A stretch of DNA of 64,000 nucleotides, from assembly GCA_037783415.1 (NCBI GenBank), contig JAZGTN010000011.1, positions 310,001 to 374,000 on the forward strand, read 5' to 3'. Source of the DNA: Leptasterias polaris. Lineage: Eukaryota > Echinodermata > Asteroidea > Forcipulatida > Asteriidae. Below, piece by piece: positions 12,201 to 44,946 of the stretch. A program made the translations under genes and the position numbers. The notes beneath the pieces are model-generated. The model ran no database searches. It worked only from the letters and a program-made list of their open reading frames with translations, and had not been told where the DNA came from. The stretch's first letter is position 1; every line of letters begins with the position of its first letter.

Positions 12201-15200
12201 AGAGTGCCGGCAAGTTGTTAAACGGGAGGTGGTTGGTTCTAATCAATTTTTCTTTGTTCTACCCAAAATTATTTAAAATCAAGATACAATGTCATTGCAC
12301 TGATGATGAAATATGAAATTGAGTTAAAATAGTCTTCAGCTAAATACGTATCCACAATTCATTGATCAATACCCACCTGTGGATGGACACACATGTTTTT
12401 TCTGGAGCTGAGTACCAGCCCAAGGATGTTGGCAGGTTCCCCGGTTTCCTTCTCGTAGTACTCCGCGAGTCCCTTTAACTCTTCAATAACCTACACACAA
12501 TGAACAATCAATTGACAGTCACTTGTTACATGTACATGTGTAGTTTCATCCTGTGAATAGTAGTTTTGTTGACAAATAGTTGTGGCTGAGAAAATACATC
12601 TTTAGAGGTGTAGGATTGGTAAAAGCAATTCAGAAAAACCAATGTTTAACAAAATATTCCTATTTTTTCTTTCACATTTGGCTATTCTTTCACATTGGCT
12701 ATTTCAAAATTAAGTTAATTTTGATCCATTCAAAGATTTTTTCTAACTGTTACACAATATTTAATAAATGTAATAAATGCGTCAGGGATAAAAAATATAA
12801 TTTTGTGTTTTTAGCCTACACCGATGTGTGACATGTAGAAGCACCATACACGAAGTGCTTTCCTGAATAAAGTAGAAAAATAACAATCCACAGGCATAGG
12901 GCCTACTACTCAGGTGGTATTCGAACCCGCAACACCCACTTCAGGTTATTGTATAAAACAAAAATTACGTTATACAGACCTTTTCAATTTCTGGTACTGT
13001 TCTTGAACAGTAGATGAGCTTGGTTAAATCGGATGGGTTGTTCTTCAAGTAAGCAACGATGAGGGACAGGAGAGATACTGTCTTACCAGTACCTGAAGGC
13101 ATCTCAAGGACACAATGACCCTAACAATGGAAACATAGACAGTGTTTAGGGCTCAAACTTGAGGGAAAATCCACAAGACTGTTGGGCTTGTAGCTCAAAC
13201 TTTTTACTGGACCAGAAATTGTTTTACAAGACCAGAATCAAAATTAGAAGAAAAAAAACTGTGTAGAGAGGGGTTTTTTCTTCTAATTTTTATTCTGGTC
13301 TTGTAAAACAATTTCTGGTCCAGTTCAGTTTATTTGAACCAGCTCACTGAGATAAGAGCAGATTTACATCATGTATCTAATTTGTCTAATTGTACTAAAA
13401 ACCACCATTTGAACATAATTTAGTTTTGTTCAAGATATTACAGGCAGTGAACAATTTCCCTTGTACTGTATAGCAGAGCAATTTGCTACACAAAATGCCT
13501 CAGTTGCTACTCACAAATCAGGAGTTGCTACTCAATATTAGCATTCAGTGTGCACAAAACAAGTTCAGTCTAAATAGTCTGCTATGCAAAATTGCTGGAT
13601 GAAATTGTTCCCTGACAGGTGAGGTTTTACTAATAAAACTATAAAAACACAAGACAGTCGGACTTGTCCAGTCATGGGTTTACTGGACTGATGCTAAAAA
13701 CACTGGCCTAGGGCCTGCGGTCCAGTGTAAATGTTGAGTCCTAATGTTAATTTCTGAGTTCAAGTGATATTTTAAATCAAAGTAGCTAGCAATCCTAGGA
13801 ACTGGGTATAATGATTGCAGAACTACGTGTACTGTGCATGCAATGCATACAAAAAACATGATTCTAATTACAGGTTGGCATAGCTTAGCTTTCATTCAAA
13901 GTTCAAAGTGGATAGTATAGAACGGTCAGACAGTAGGGAGGTTTTAATGTGAGGACAATTGCTGTTCATCAGGTAACTAAAATAGTTGTGATATTAGGGG
14001 GTTTTCTGGGTTTTTTCTTTATCCCATTAGTAATTGATTAATTTTATTTTTTTGATTTGAACTTGCTTCAACATATTTTTTTGGTAGGAATTAATCAACT
14101 TTGGATACACTCTATATTTAAAAAAATCTTTTAACAGAATTTTGTTGTAGTGTTTTTCCTTTGTAACGACATGATTGTTTTCATTTTCAGCTACACTGCA
14201 AGTAGGCCTAAACATATGATTAATCAGAAGTCAACAACAGAGATTAAAAAACTACTTTGCCGCTTGTTTAAAAAAAACTAAGATGAAGCTCTCATCAGTA
14301 ATGTAAGTGACAGTTGAAGCTTTGCATGGTGTGAATCATAAAAAAAACTATACAGTAAGCTTGTGGGTACAACTGGATGTATAAAACTCTTTTAGGAGGA
14401 GTGTTGGTTCTGGTGAGGTCTCGACGTTTCCATCAGTATACTCCGTTCAGCTCATCTCCAGTCTTCTCTCGAAGATGAGCAGAGTATACTGTTTGAAACA
14501 TCAAGACATCAGTTGTTTACACATACTTTGCACCCGCAAGTTTACTACTACAGTGTATTAGTAGAGTTTTTCTTAAAATTCTTATCATTTCAAAACTAAA
14601 ATTTCGGCATCAAATCTGAAATCATCAATATGACAAGAAACACAATAAACTGTACCACTTTTCTCTCCTCCTATTACCAGTTTTCTTATGGCTGTAGCTC
14701 TTGTTCAAGTACCTGAAACTACCCAAAAGTGTTTCATCATGTGAATGGACATGCAGGTTTATACTGAAAAGAATTTGAGTTGATTAGAGTTGTTAACTTT
14801 TAAGTTCAATAACAAAATGGACAAAAAAGGCAGGTAACTTTTTCTGTAAATTTTTGATGGAAATTGAGTGTGATTTAAAGGTGGCAAAAATAAGAAAAAC
14901 AACAAATGAATCAACTCAAATTATTTTCAGTATGAGCATGCATAGTCAGTTCTTATGTTGAAACAAGTTTTTGGTTGATTTCAGGAACTTCACAAAAAAT
15001 TACAACCATTGGGAAAAACTGCTATCGTGACAGATGCAAAGTGGTACCATTTATTGTGTTTCCTGTCATATCCTACTGTACATCCGACCAAACACTACCG
15101 TAAAGATGCTGAATCTCACTGCCAGTTTTTCACCCAAAATCTGATTATGACTAAAAAATACTTTCGTTTACCTAGATTAGTTTATGTTTTTGGTCGCACT

Positions 15201-16063
15201 CATATGAAAAAATACTGCTGGGATACAGCAAACTCCAAACAAAGACTTCGGATGTAAGTTAAAATTTTAAAAATATCTAAATTGTATTCTTATTTCTAAT
15301 TACTTGCACTACATTATACATACAGTTTTACCTTGGCGTCTAGTGCTCGTTTAAGTTCCAGCATGTAGGTATATTGTTCTGGATAGATATAATCATATGG
15401 GAAGTATACCAGCAAACCCTCCACATTCAACCTGCAAGGAATCAATTCGTTATTATTACTGTTATTTTTTAGCAAGTCAATCAATCAAGATTTCATGCAT
15501 GTACTGCACAGCATAACTTGGAAATTAGTTTCTGAATTCGAGTCTGAAATATAAAATACTGTAGTTCTAGTTGGCATTAATCAGCAAAGCATCTTATTCT
15601 TAACAGAAACATCACACCAACTTGGGTAACTTTCTACGTTAATTATTATTATAGGATAGCAATAGCAAATAGCAGGGAACCACATACAATTGTTAGATTG
15701 TTACTAGTAATTATTATAGTACAACAATCTTAATCTAACAATTGTACTATTACTATTTAGAATTAGAATAGATATAAGCAAAGTGGGGAAAAAAATAGGG
15801 CATGATGATAAGAAAAAAGAAAAACAATTGTTTTACTTTTAATGGTAAGCAGGCCCGGAATTCCATTTTACTAGTGGGGGCAAGGCAATTTTCATTTTGC
15901 AAAGGCCAAAAGGGCACTTTTGCCATGACCTCCTGATCGTCCGTGTAATTCAACTTTCAAAGTCTGGTCAATCTCTCCCTCCCTCATCATTCACAATAGC
16001 CAGCAACACACTTGATAATTTAAAGAGGAATTTCGCAATCAGTTAAATGAAAACTCACTTCAT
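119..16063 (-). CDS. ERCC2: TFIIH helicase subunit XPD, partial (16 exons; C-terminus off the left edge)
   Basis: XPD is the 5'-3' DNA helicase of TFIIH and opens DNA in nucleotide excision repair. Coding exons in transcript order: 16059-16063, 15332-15431, 12980-13120, 12377-12490, 11140-11256, 10289-10405, 9700-9823, 7856-7952, 7004-7137, 6140-6308, 5798-5916, 5272-5341, 4793-4862, 1706-1807, 831-894, 119-210. They sum to 1635 nt, exactly 545 codons, with GT-AG junctions and matching phases. Residue numbers are colinear with human XPD: Walker A SGTGKT with K48, the four iron-sulfur cysteines C116, C134, C155 and C190, and the DEAH box at 234-237. The human protein has 760 residues, so about 72 percent is present. 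After exon 16 (ending FFTSYSYM) no further exon is visible in positions 1-118. Introns carry minisatellites, SINEs and MITEs. Identity is near certain; the weakest junction is the exon 9 donor (GTTGTC). Confidence 0.97.
831..894 (-). CDS. ERCC2: ERCC2 exon 15
   Basis: Encodes [20 protein letters not shown]. Vertebrate XPD has GRGNDQ where this copy has AKGNDQ. Donor GTGAGT, phase 1 end. Confidence 0.93.
1300..1657 (-). repeat. tRNA-derived SINE (family 1), reverse orientation
   Basis: Read on the minus strand it contains a tRNA-like head: an A box resembling TAGCTCAGTTGGTAGAGC at about 1412-1437 and a B box GGTTCAAATCC near 1378. The associated body carries CACCCCGAACAAAG and TTTGTCAATA motifs. 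The same sequence recurs near 11886, 20511, 36930, 37160 and 40258. A tail fragment with the sense TTTCCCTTGTGGTTTATTAC stands at both ends of this copy. It lies in ERCC2 intron 14, between exons 14 and 15. Confidence 0.75.
1706..1807 (-). CDS. ERCC2: ERCC2 exon 14
   Basis: 34 codons: [20 protein letters not shown], then [14 protein letters not shown]. Acceptor TTTTTCTGCAG, donor GTGAGT. Phase 0. Confidence 0.95.
2489..3628. repeat. 34 bp minisatellite, about 33 near-identical copies
   Basis: The unit is AGGGGCAGACAGTAGCCTGG followed by TTTGATGTCACTGC, with period exactly 34. I see no divergence between inner copies, so the array is a recent expansion or is kept uniform by unequal exchange. 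It lies in ERCC2 intron 13. The last unit is broken after AGTAGCCTGG by a DNA transposon and the rest of the unit resumes at about 4645. Confidence 0.97.
3628..4644. mobile_element. Non-autonomous DNA transposon inserted in the 34 bp minisatellite
   Basis: The ends are inverted repeats: the left begins GGGCCCATTTCACTAA, the right reverse-complements to GGGCCGATTTCACTAA. Flanking minisatellite sequence shows the insertion point. The target duplication is ambiguous: 3 bp CTG if the terminus is GGGCC, 5 bp CCTGG if it is GGCC. Both subterminal zones (about 3650-3760 and 4445-4630) are packed with TTGCGATGA motifs in both orientations. The AT-rich centre encodes no transposase. Superfamily is unresolved. 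Confidence 0.85.
4793..4862 (-). CDS. ERCC2: ERCC2 exon 13
   Basis: A 70 nt exon encoding [20 protein letters not shown] and ending ITSG. Donor GTAAAT. The intron that follows in the transcript holds the 34 bp minisatellite and its nested transposon. Confidence 0.94.
5272..5341 (-). CDS. ERCC2: ERCC2 exon 12
   Basis: A 70 nt exon encoding [20 protein letters not shown]. Acceptor CTTTCCAG, donor GTAAAC. Confidence 0.93.
5798..5916 (-). CDS. ERCC2: ERCC2 exon 11
   Basis: Encodes [20 protein letters not shown] and [19 protein letters not shown], colinear with human XPD. Acceptor ATTTAG, donor GTACAA. Confidence 0.93.
6140..6308 (-). CDS. ERCC2: ERCC2 exon 10
   Basis: Encodes [20 protein letters not shown], then [16 protein letters not shown] and VCIERKPLR. 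Acceptor TTTCATATAG, donor GTATTG. Confidence 0.93.
7004..7137 (-). CDS. ERCC2: ERCC2 exon 9
   Basis: Encodes [20 protein letters not shown] and [19 protein letters not shown], the Arch-domain region. The acceptor TTATGAAG has a good pyrimidine tract. The donor GTTGTC is weak, but it is the only one that preserves the frame into exon 10. Confidence 0.9.
7856..7952 (-). CDS. ERCC2: ERCC2 exon 8
   Basis: Begins [19 protein letters not shown] straight after the DEAHNI motif and runs through [10 protein letters not shown]. Acceptor TTTGACAG, donor GTACAA. Confidence 0.93.
8543..8898 (-). repeat. tRNA-Ser/Leu-like SINE (family 2), reverse
   Basis: The minus strand reads GTGTCGTGGCCGAGTGGATA, then a long variable-arm-like stretch and GGGTTCGAGTCCCAATCGTG, typical of a tRNA with an extended variable arm. 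The body (CTTGAGCAAGGCAC-like, AGCGCTT) and a (TAA)n end follow. At least eight related copies occur in the window. It lies in ERCC2 intron 7. Confidence 0.75.
8900..9473. repeat. 38 bp minisatellite (about 10 copies) with duplicated flanks
   Basis: The unit AAGGAAGTATTCTTCTTGCA followed by GAGTGAGGTTGACTTGGT repeats with period 38 from 9052 to about 9432. A segment of about 130 bp covering the SINE end and the first unit is present twice (from 8853 and from 8986). The end AGTGAGGAGTATCATGCTTC also occurs twice (8955 and 9433). The 144-codon minus-strand ORF over this array is an artefact of the period. Confidence 0.93.
9700..9823 (-). CDS. ERCC2: ERCC2 exon 7 (DEAH box)
   Basis: Residues 199-240. 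[18 protein letters not shown] is followed by [11 protein letters not shown], the Walker B/DEAH motif with Asp234 and Glu235. Ends phase 1 at donor GTGAGC. Confidence 0.96.
10289..10405 (-). CDS. ERCC2: ERCC2 exon 6 (FeS cysteine 4)
   Basis: Residues 160-198. [20 protein letters not shown] carries Cys190, the fourth cluster ligand. 39 codons, phase 0, donor GTGAGT. Confidence 0.95.
10615..10800 (-). repeat. SINE family 2 copy, reverse, degenerate
   Basis: Shares ACACAGGACCTACGGCTTTA, the CACAAGTGTCACGACC block and the CTCTTAACTGCTCGGCCG tRNA-like A-box end with the copy at 8543-8898. It lies in ERCC2 intron 5. Confidence 0.65.
11140..11256 (-). CDS. ERCC2: ERCC2 exon 5 (FeS cysteines 2 and 3)
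   Basis: Residues 121-159. [20 protein letters not shown] carries Cys134, and NVCSYFE carries Cys155. 39 codons, phase 0. Confidence 0.95.
11356..11526. mobile_element. MITE with GCTTAAGCAGC-type ends
   Basis: The left side has CAATTTCATAAAGCTGCTTT; the right end CTTATGAAATTGGGC is its inverted counterpart. The same family occurs at 30205-30560. It is non-coding and lies in ERCC2 intron 4. Confidence 0.6.
11640..11800. mobile_element. TTAA-type palindromic MITE, partial
   Basis: Contains the family blocks AAACTATAGCATTTCAAG, GACCATCTTTATACCATGTA and TTACCAACTGATGTGCACAC, in the same order as the fuller copy at 48706-49050. Only one arm is recognisable. Confidence 0.55.
11886..12280 (+). repeat. 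tRNA-derived SINE (family 1), two tRNA-like heads
   Basis: Two tRNA-like segments in the same orientation (about 11886-11960 and 12179-12245) each carry GGGCTAGATAGCTCAGTTG. A body of about 220 bp lies between them, with GGTTGTATCATAAACTTGGG and TGACTGGCACCCCGAACAAA. This is either a tandem insertion or a dimeric element. It lies in ERCC2 intron 4, just upstream on the + strand of exon 4. Confidence 0.75.
12377..12490 (-). CDS. ERCC2: ERCC2 exon 4 (first FeS cysteine)
   Basis: Residues 83-120, ending [15 protein letters not shown]. Cys116 matches the first of four ligands of the 4Fe-4S cluster in XPD-family helicases. 38 codons, phase 0. Confidence 0.95.
12980..13120 (-). CDS. ERCC2: ERCC2 exon 3 (Walker A)
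   Basis: Residues 36-82. Contains [14 protein letters not shown], helicase motif I with the ATP-binding Lys48, followed by [13 protein letters not shown] (motif Ia). Exactly 47 codons, phase 0 at both ends; donor GTCTGT. Confidence 0.96.
13206..13324. repeat. Near-perfect foldback (arms about 53 bp, loop about 12 bp)
   Basis: Arms 13206-13259 and 13272-13324 are inverted copies, starting ACTGGACCAGAAATTGTTTT, with one clear mismatch apart from the A/T-run boundary. A transcript of ERCC2 intron 2 would form a strong hairpin. No terminal motif or target duplication is evident. Confidence 0.9.
15332..15431 (-). CDS. ERCC2: ERCC2 exon 2
   Basis: Acceptor TTCCTTGCAG, donor GTAAAA. Encodes residues 2-35, including [20 protein letters not shown] and ending [10 protein letters not shown], the conserved XPD N-terminus before helicase motif I. 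Confidence 0.95.
15685..15746. repeat. Short inverted repeat
   Basis: TACAATTGTTAGATTGTT is mirrored by AACAATCTTAATCTAACAATTGTA across an AT-rich spacer, in ERCC2 intron 1. Confidence 0.6.
16059..16063 (-). CDS. ERCC2: ERCC2 exon 1, start codon (5 coding nt)
   Basis: Reads ATGAA on the minus strand followed by the strong donor GTGAGT. The split Lys codon is completed by the first G of the next exon, giving the family N-terminus [20 protein letters not shown]. Such a tiny first coding exon is too short to be called by ORF length. Confidence 0.9.
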
Positions 16064-16621
16064 GGCTGCAATATGAATGACCAGAAAACCAGATCTCCGG
16101 TGGGTAGTTGTACTTGTATTGTAAGAAGCCTTTTTGAGAGGTAAGCTTTTTGAGAAAGTTCACGTGCACATGTACCACAGAGTGTGTTGTACTTGTACGT
16201 GTTTTGTTGACAGCTCTTTGGTCCAGTCGATTACTACTATGATGGGAAATATATAAAAATCCTTTTTATAAGTAGACACTTTAAAGAATCAATTTATAAA
16301 TAAAAGCATTACAAATTAAATTAATGTATTTTTTAATTGGATTCTATTATTTTTAATTAACAAATGTGTTCAAAATTATAAGTAAATAATGTTTATTTAT
16401 AAACAGTATTTTATTTGTAACCCCCGCAAAAGTTTGGAATAACCATCTAGTTAGTCGAAGTCCCAGGTTCTTTACATGAGTAACTTATGCAGTAGTAAGG
16501 GAGCACCAGTCTACACTAAAACTAGAGTCTGATACCCTGTCTCTTCTGTAACTATTCAGATATATATTTTGTTTAACCTGACTACCTCACCACCACCAGC
16601 TGGTGTTTATCGATTTCTACA
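16064..16621. promoter_or_regulatory. Head-to-head intergenic region between ERCC2 and PEX6 (putative bidirectional promoter)
   Basis: The two start codons face away from each other 558 bp apart, so both 5' UTRs and promoters must fit here unless upstream non-coding exons exist. A palindromic E-box CACGTG is at 16161-16166. A near-direct repeat of AAGCTTTTTGAGA occurs at about 16128-16156. No convincing TATA box is placed for either gene. PEX6 starts in a good context (ACAATGG). Confidence 0.6.
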
Positions 16622-40162
<23,541 letters not shown>

Positions 40163-40257
40163 AAATTCTAGACATTGTTATCACAACCTATCCAGTTGGA
40201 TAGTCAATACATCATACTTGCTTGCATTGGCTCCAAGCTAAGTTAAAAATAATATGA

Positions 40258-40450
40258 TGTGGGGTTAAACAAAGAGCAGGATTTGAACCATCGACCTCCA
40301 GATTAACCTGCCGGCGCTCTACCAACTAAGCTATCTAGCCCTATGTTGGCGGTCTCCATATTTTGTCAATGTCTTTGTTCGGGGGTGCCAGTCAGAAGCC
40401 ATACAACTGTTAACTGCCATGTAGCCAGGGATCACACCCAAGCTTTATCA
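40258..40450 (-). repeat. SINE family 1 copy downstream of the PEX6 stop
   Basis: Plus-strand GGATTTGAACCATCGACCTC, CTCTACCAACTAAGCTATCT and GGGGGTGCCAGTCAGAAGCC are the reversed tRNA-like head and body. If the 3' UTR extends past it, the SINE is transcribed antisense within PEX6 mRNA. Confidence 0.75.
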
Positions 40451-40499
40451 CACCCAAGGGCTTCTCAAAGCACCCATTATTTTTTCTACAAGGTATGGG

Positions 40500-40825
40500 G
40501 AGCTATAGTCGAATTATAAGACCATTTATTTAAATAGCACCATGTAACGGTTTACAAGGTGTTGGGGTGCAATCTGCAGCCAACCATACCAGAAACTCTG
40601 GTGCGAACCCCTTCTCTTAATGATAAGTGCACTGGGTTCTTTTACGTGCATTACACAACACACGGGACCAACGGCTTTACGTCCCATCTGAAGGATGAAG
40701 CAATAATAGTTAAGAGCGTTGCTTAAGGATGCAAGTGTGGAGACCGGGACTCAAACCCACACACTGCTGGTCAGAAACACTCAAGCTTGAGTCCAGTGTG
40801 CTTGAACGCTCGGCCATGACACGCC
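40500..40825 (-). repeat. SINE family 2 copy, reverse
   Basis: ACCATGTAACGGTTTACAAG, CACGGGACCAACGGCTTTAC, GACTCAAACCCACACACTGC and GAACGCTCGGCCATGACACG follow the family order. Confidence 0.7.
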
Positions 40826-43326
40826 CATTTAGTCAGGAGATTTTGAGAGAAAATAGCCTGATCTAATTGCATTTCATGGTCGAGGTATCAAATGCGCTGG
40901 GCTCAAGCTCTGGTGTGTCTGCTCAGTAGTGTGTGGGTGCGAGTCACGGTCTTGACATTTTGATATGGATGTGGAATTTGATGGAGTTACACCTACAGAA
41001 GATAGCTAGCAGAAAAAATTGAACTTATTCAATCACAAGATTATACTCTCCTGGGTGAGTAATGTTTGAGTAAAAAATCAACCTATTTGTGGGTTCGAAT
41101 CCCACCTGAAACTTGTCTGTAGACTCGGGGGGAAAGCACCAAGTATACAGTCACTCTTTGGTGTATAATGGGTCAAATCAAAATAGTGGTTTTATATGCC
41201 TGATGCAATTATTACACCAATTAGATTGTTTGCGGTCCCCGCTGCTTATTACAGGATGCGAATGGCCTCTCGACACACTGGGCATTCTCGGTAGTCTACC
41301 GTTTAAGTGTCTGCTCTTACATGTGAGGGTTGTCGGTTCAAATCCCACCCCGAGTAGCTTGTGGATTGTTTTCCAATGAGATATCTGCTCTAGACTGTGA
41401 GGGTTGCTGGTTCAAATCCCACACGAGTAACTTGTGGATTGTGGATTCCAACAGAACTCTGAAAGCACTGAGCACTCACTGCTCTATCAGGCATCAGTGT
41501 ATAAAGGTAAAACTAAGATATTCTTTATCACTGATGCAGTTTTGACATCAATTAAAAATAATTTATTTATTTATGTTAATTGAGGCTTTTGGAAAGTAGA
41601 GGTACTAGCTTTTAGTGCTTATTTCTGGAAAGCTTGCTATTCTTTTACTCATGTGTAAATATTAGGTACCATGACTCCACTTTTTCAATGACCTTGTTAG
41701 CATTTGATAAAACCTTCTGGGTAATTTAGGACACCGTTTGATTATTGCGCTCACTTAAATGTCAAATATAACTTTTTGTTGATCGGTTTTGCTATTTGAT
41801 TCGTTTAAGTCAGACGCTCAGCTATTTAAGTAATTTATTTTAACTAAAATTAAATCTAAAAATAAAATTTTAATCAACAGAGCTACTGGAACAGTCCTGT
41901 TTTGTTTTGGTTCATTTTATCATCAACATGTCAATGACAGCGATTGTTTACAGTATTATACAGGTGGTGTGAATAAGCCATTTACTAGTTGATTTACTAG
42001 TGGATTTTGAATAATATCTGGTATACAAGTAAGGTAGTGGTAGCACTTAGAGACTAACTAATTACATACAAAAACTGCAAGCTTTTGTAGCAACAACTAC
42101 TTCATCAGATGCAATGAAGGGGACAAGCCAAGTACATTTTATCAATGCATGTTATGGTATACAAGTTAAAACTCAAATTTGATTCCCCAGACTAAAGACA
42201 ATGTTGCGGTTCAGGGCAAGCTTTTGTAGAGCAACGTCCAGATGAGCAAACCCTGCCGCTGTGCCATAAACTCTCGTTTAGAATTGTGTGTGGGTGTTAT
42301 GCAAAAGCTTTCCCGAATCATGTGACACAGTGCTCGATTTGGGCATGATGTACCCCTCCCCTCCCTGTATTGTGTCTTCATTGTGTGCTTGGAATCTCAG
42401 GAATTCGTTGGAGGATTTTTTTTTTTGGGGGGGGGTACTTCTGTAGAAGATGTAGTGTGTTAAAAGTATGAGATTATTGGGGGGATTCCCTCTGCCCCAT
42501 ACCGGGCATGGTATAGACATAAGAACCGTCTTTTTGGTCTGACTAAGATTTAAGTGGTCACTTGTGACTAAGCAAGTCATTGTACCAGACATTATTTCAA
42601 TCAAACTCACTAGATGTGGTTTATTGAACAGACCAACATCATGACCCTGACAATACCAGAAGTGTACTCAGATGGGACAGATTTGGGTTTTCCATAGCAG
42701 CATTAGGCGCGCGTACTGAGGTTTTCATCCCAAGTGCAATGAAAAATGTGCTGCAAATATATATCTGAGTTCAGTAAGGGCTTCATGGTGTTATACAAAG
42801 AGACCACGGTTTGGTTAAAGCAAAGTCTACTAACACATTGGCTCTTTTCAGAGCCAACACTCCCACAATAGAGATTTAATACATGGTTGTACCCGCAAGT
42901 TTACTATTTATTTATTTATAGTTACTTCTTAGTGACAGATGTGGTGTATGGTTGTGAAACTGCACAATTTGACACTTGCTGGTCGTGAGAGGCATTCTAC
43001 AACGTTGGTGATCCAATAGCTCAGACACTGCTTCGGTCATAGACACGATCTTACATGGTCTATTTGTAAACATTTGTAAACCATAAACATGACCTCTTTT
43101 GTAAGCGAATGTAAACGGGTCATTATTTTAAGGATCCTGCATAAATTTGGTGAAGGTTTGCGATTTACTTGTAAGCATACTTTTAAACAAAAATAACAGA
43201 ATCTCTGCCTATAGGGACATTTCTGAAGGGACTTTAAATTACTATAATTATAATGTTTTACTATTCTTTACCTAAATGGAGACCGAGGACAATAATAAAC
43301 TAGGTCTCCACGCCGGGAATTCCAAA

Positions 43327-43380
43327 AGGAGGGATGTTCCACAAGGAGGGATGTTCCAAAAGGAGGGATGTTCCACAAGG
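43327..43380. repeat. 17 bp tandem repeat, about 3 copies
   Basis: Unit AGGAGGGATGTTCCACA with one A/C change in the middle copy. Confidence 0.9.
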
Positions 43381-43415
43381 AATTTTGTGTATCATAGTCA
43401 ATACTAGGAGGCTGT

Positions 43416-43790
43416 TTAAACGGAGGGTGTACCTTTGGTAATTACCCACAAAATAATAATGAACATAACAACTTACTTGGTAAAGAGCACTGGGGAGCTG
43501 TTGATAGTATAAAACACTGTAAGAACCGACCCCTTTGAAGTAATGTAGTTTAGAGAAAGGCAAATTCTCACACACAAAATTGAAGTTGAGAAAGGCTGCA
43601 GGCATCTGAAATCACACAATTCTGCGCCCAACCCAAAGGGTGGTTTTCCCACTATTTTTCTTGCAACATGACTTAGATGACCAATTGAGCCCAAATTTTC
43701 ACAGGTTTGTTATTTTATGCATAATTTTGCCTACCAACTGAGGATACTGGTCTTTGAAATTTAACAAAAGTATACTCTGCCTCTAAGGGG
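43416..43790. mobile_element. TTAA-type MITE, reverse orientation
   Basis: TTAA at 43416, then ACCTTTGGTAATTACCCACA, TTACTTGGTAAAGAGCACTG and TTTTCACAGGTTTGTTATTT: the reverse of the order seen at 49055-49431. Confidence 0.65.
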
Positions 43791-44030
43791 GACAAAGGAA
43801 CGAACATAATAAGTCTCCACAAGAATGCCAAGAATGCCAAAACGTAACCATTGCACCATTGCGTAAAATATACATTTGATATGTGAGTCTGACGGAAAAA
43901 ACTAAATCAATATCATCTTTTAAGTGTATGAAATTAAAATATATACATTACACTTATATATTCGTGTTCTTTGTGTGTCTTTCAATAAATGCTCTTTTAA
44001 ATTAAAAAATAAATAAATACGGCAGCGGTG

Positions 44031-44258
44031 CAATAGACCCTTCCCATGAAAAATGCTAATTTCATTCACGCATGCGTACAGACACTATTGGTTGGCAAAC
44101 GCCATACAGATGTGCACTAACTAGACGCGCAAACGCGTCTGCGTCACGCCACCATCAACCCCATACAAAAAGTTGCGATGTTCCATCAATTTGCCAACCA
44201 AAATGTTAGTGCGCAAGCGCAATGTGCAATTTACATATTTCGTGGGAAGGGTCTATTG
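44031..44258. mobile_element. 228 bp MITE with CAATAGACCCTTCCCA ends
   Basis: Left CAATAGACCCTTCCCATGAA, right reverse complement CAATAGACCCTTCCCACGAA. The interior is also partly palindromic (ACGCGCAAACGCGTCTGCGT; TTGGTTGGCAAA against TTTGCCAACCAA). Target duplication not obvious. Confidence 0.85.
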
Positions 44259-44739
44259 ATATCACTAATTGAAGAGATACATATGAGCTTAAAGGCGATC
44301 AAGCTAACTTGAGGGCGCTATTTCTATAAACAACCATCGCGTTAATATCCTATCACGTGTTTCAATCAACTTATAAATGTAAAGACTTATTACGTAATGC
44401 ATTCATTAATGTAGCACATCTTGATTGAATATTTTACATATAATTCACCACGGCAACGAATATACTAAGTTCCTGTTAGCACGTGTGGTTGTAGTTGTAG
44501 CCCCATAAATAGTGCCACACGCTAAACTTCCTTTCTAAGCCCAACTGCACAACCTTTAAAAATGTCAAGTATGGGGGCCGCAGATTGGGCACACGAACCG
44601 TTAAATCTTTTTGTCAAATTACGGTAGTTTCACTTGTTTGTGTGCTTGGATTTTGTTTCGCTAACATGGAGATTATTTTAAGAGGCAATTATGAACAATA
44701 AGTGGCTTCAGTCACCATGGAAACGTCTTCGTTACACAG

Positions 44740-44946
44740 ATGTGCTCGTCCCCCAGTGCCCCGTCTCCTGTTGGACGACGCAAGACTGGTGTGAACGAGC
44801 GAAACGGCAAGTACGGCAAACCGAGTGGGCGCTTTGTGCCGTCCAAAAGACCACGTAGTCACGCTGCTGTTATACCATGCAGGACTGTACCTAGATTTAT
44901 GTTAAATTTATTTCTCAGTGTGAATATATACACATTCATAATTTGA
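44740..44946 (+). other. Short GC-richer ORF of unknown status
   Basis: 68 codons with a basic stretch (GRRKTGVNERNGKYGKPSGR). The local base composition is richer in G+C than the surroundings, which could mark an exon or a CpG-rich promoter. I recognise no domain, and no splice partner was found. An overlapping frame from the ATG at 44718 also stays open for a while, so coding status is undecided. Confidence 0.2.

Larger units (their letters stand above)
40826..44030. other. Intergenic stretch without recognised genes
   Basis: Contains two short direct repeats of a GGTTCAAATCCCAC segment (about 41335 and 41410), poly(T)/poly(G) at 42418-42435, a 17 bp tandem repeat and a TTAA-type MITE. AATAAA at 41871 could end PEX6 mRNA. 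No ORF shows family similarity. Confidence 0.6.
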
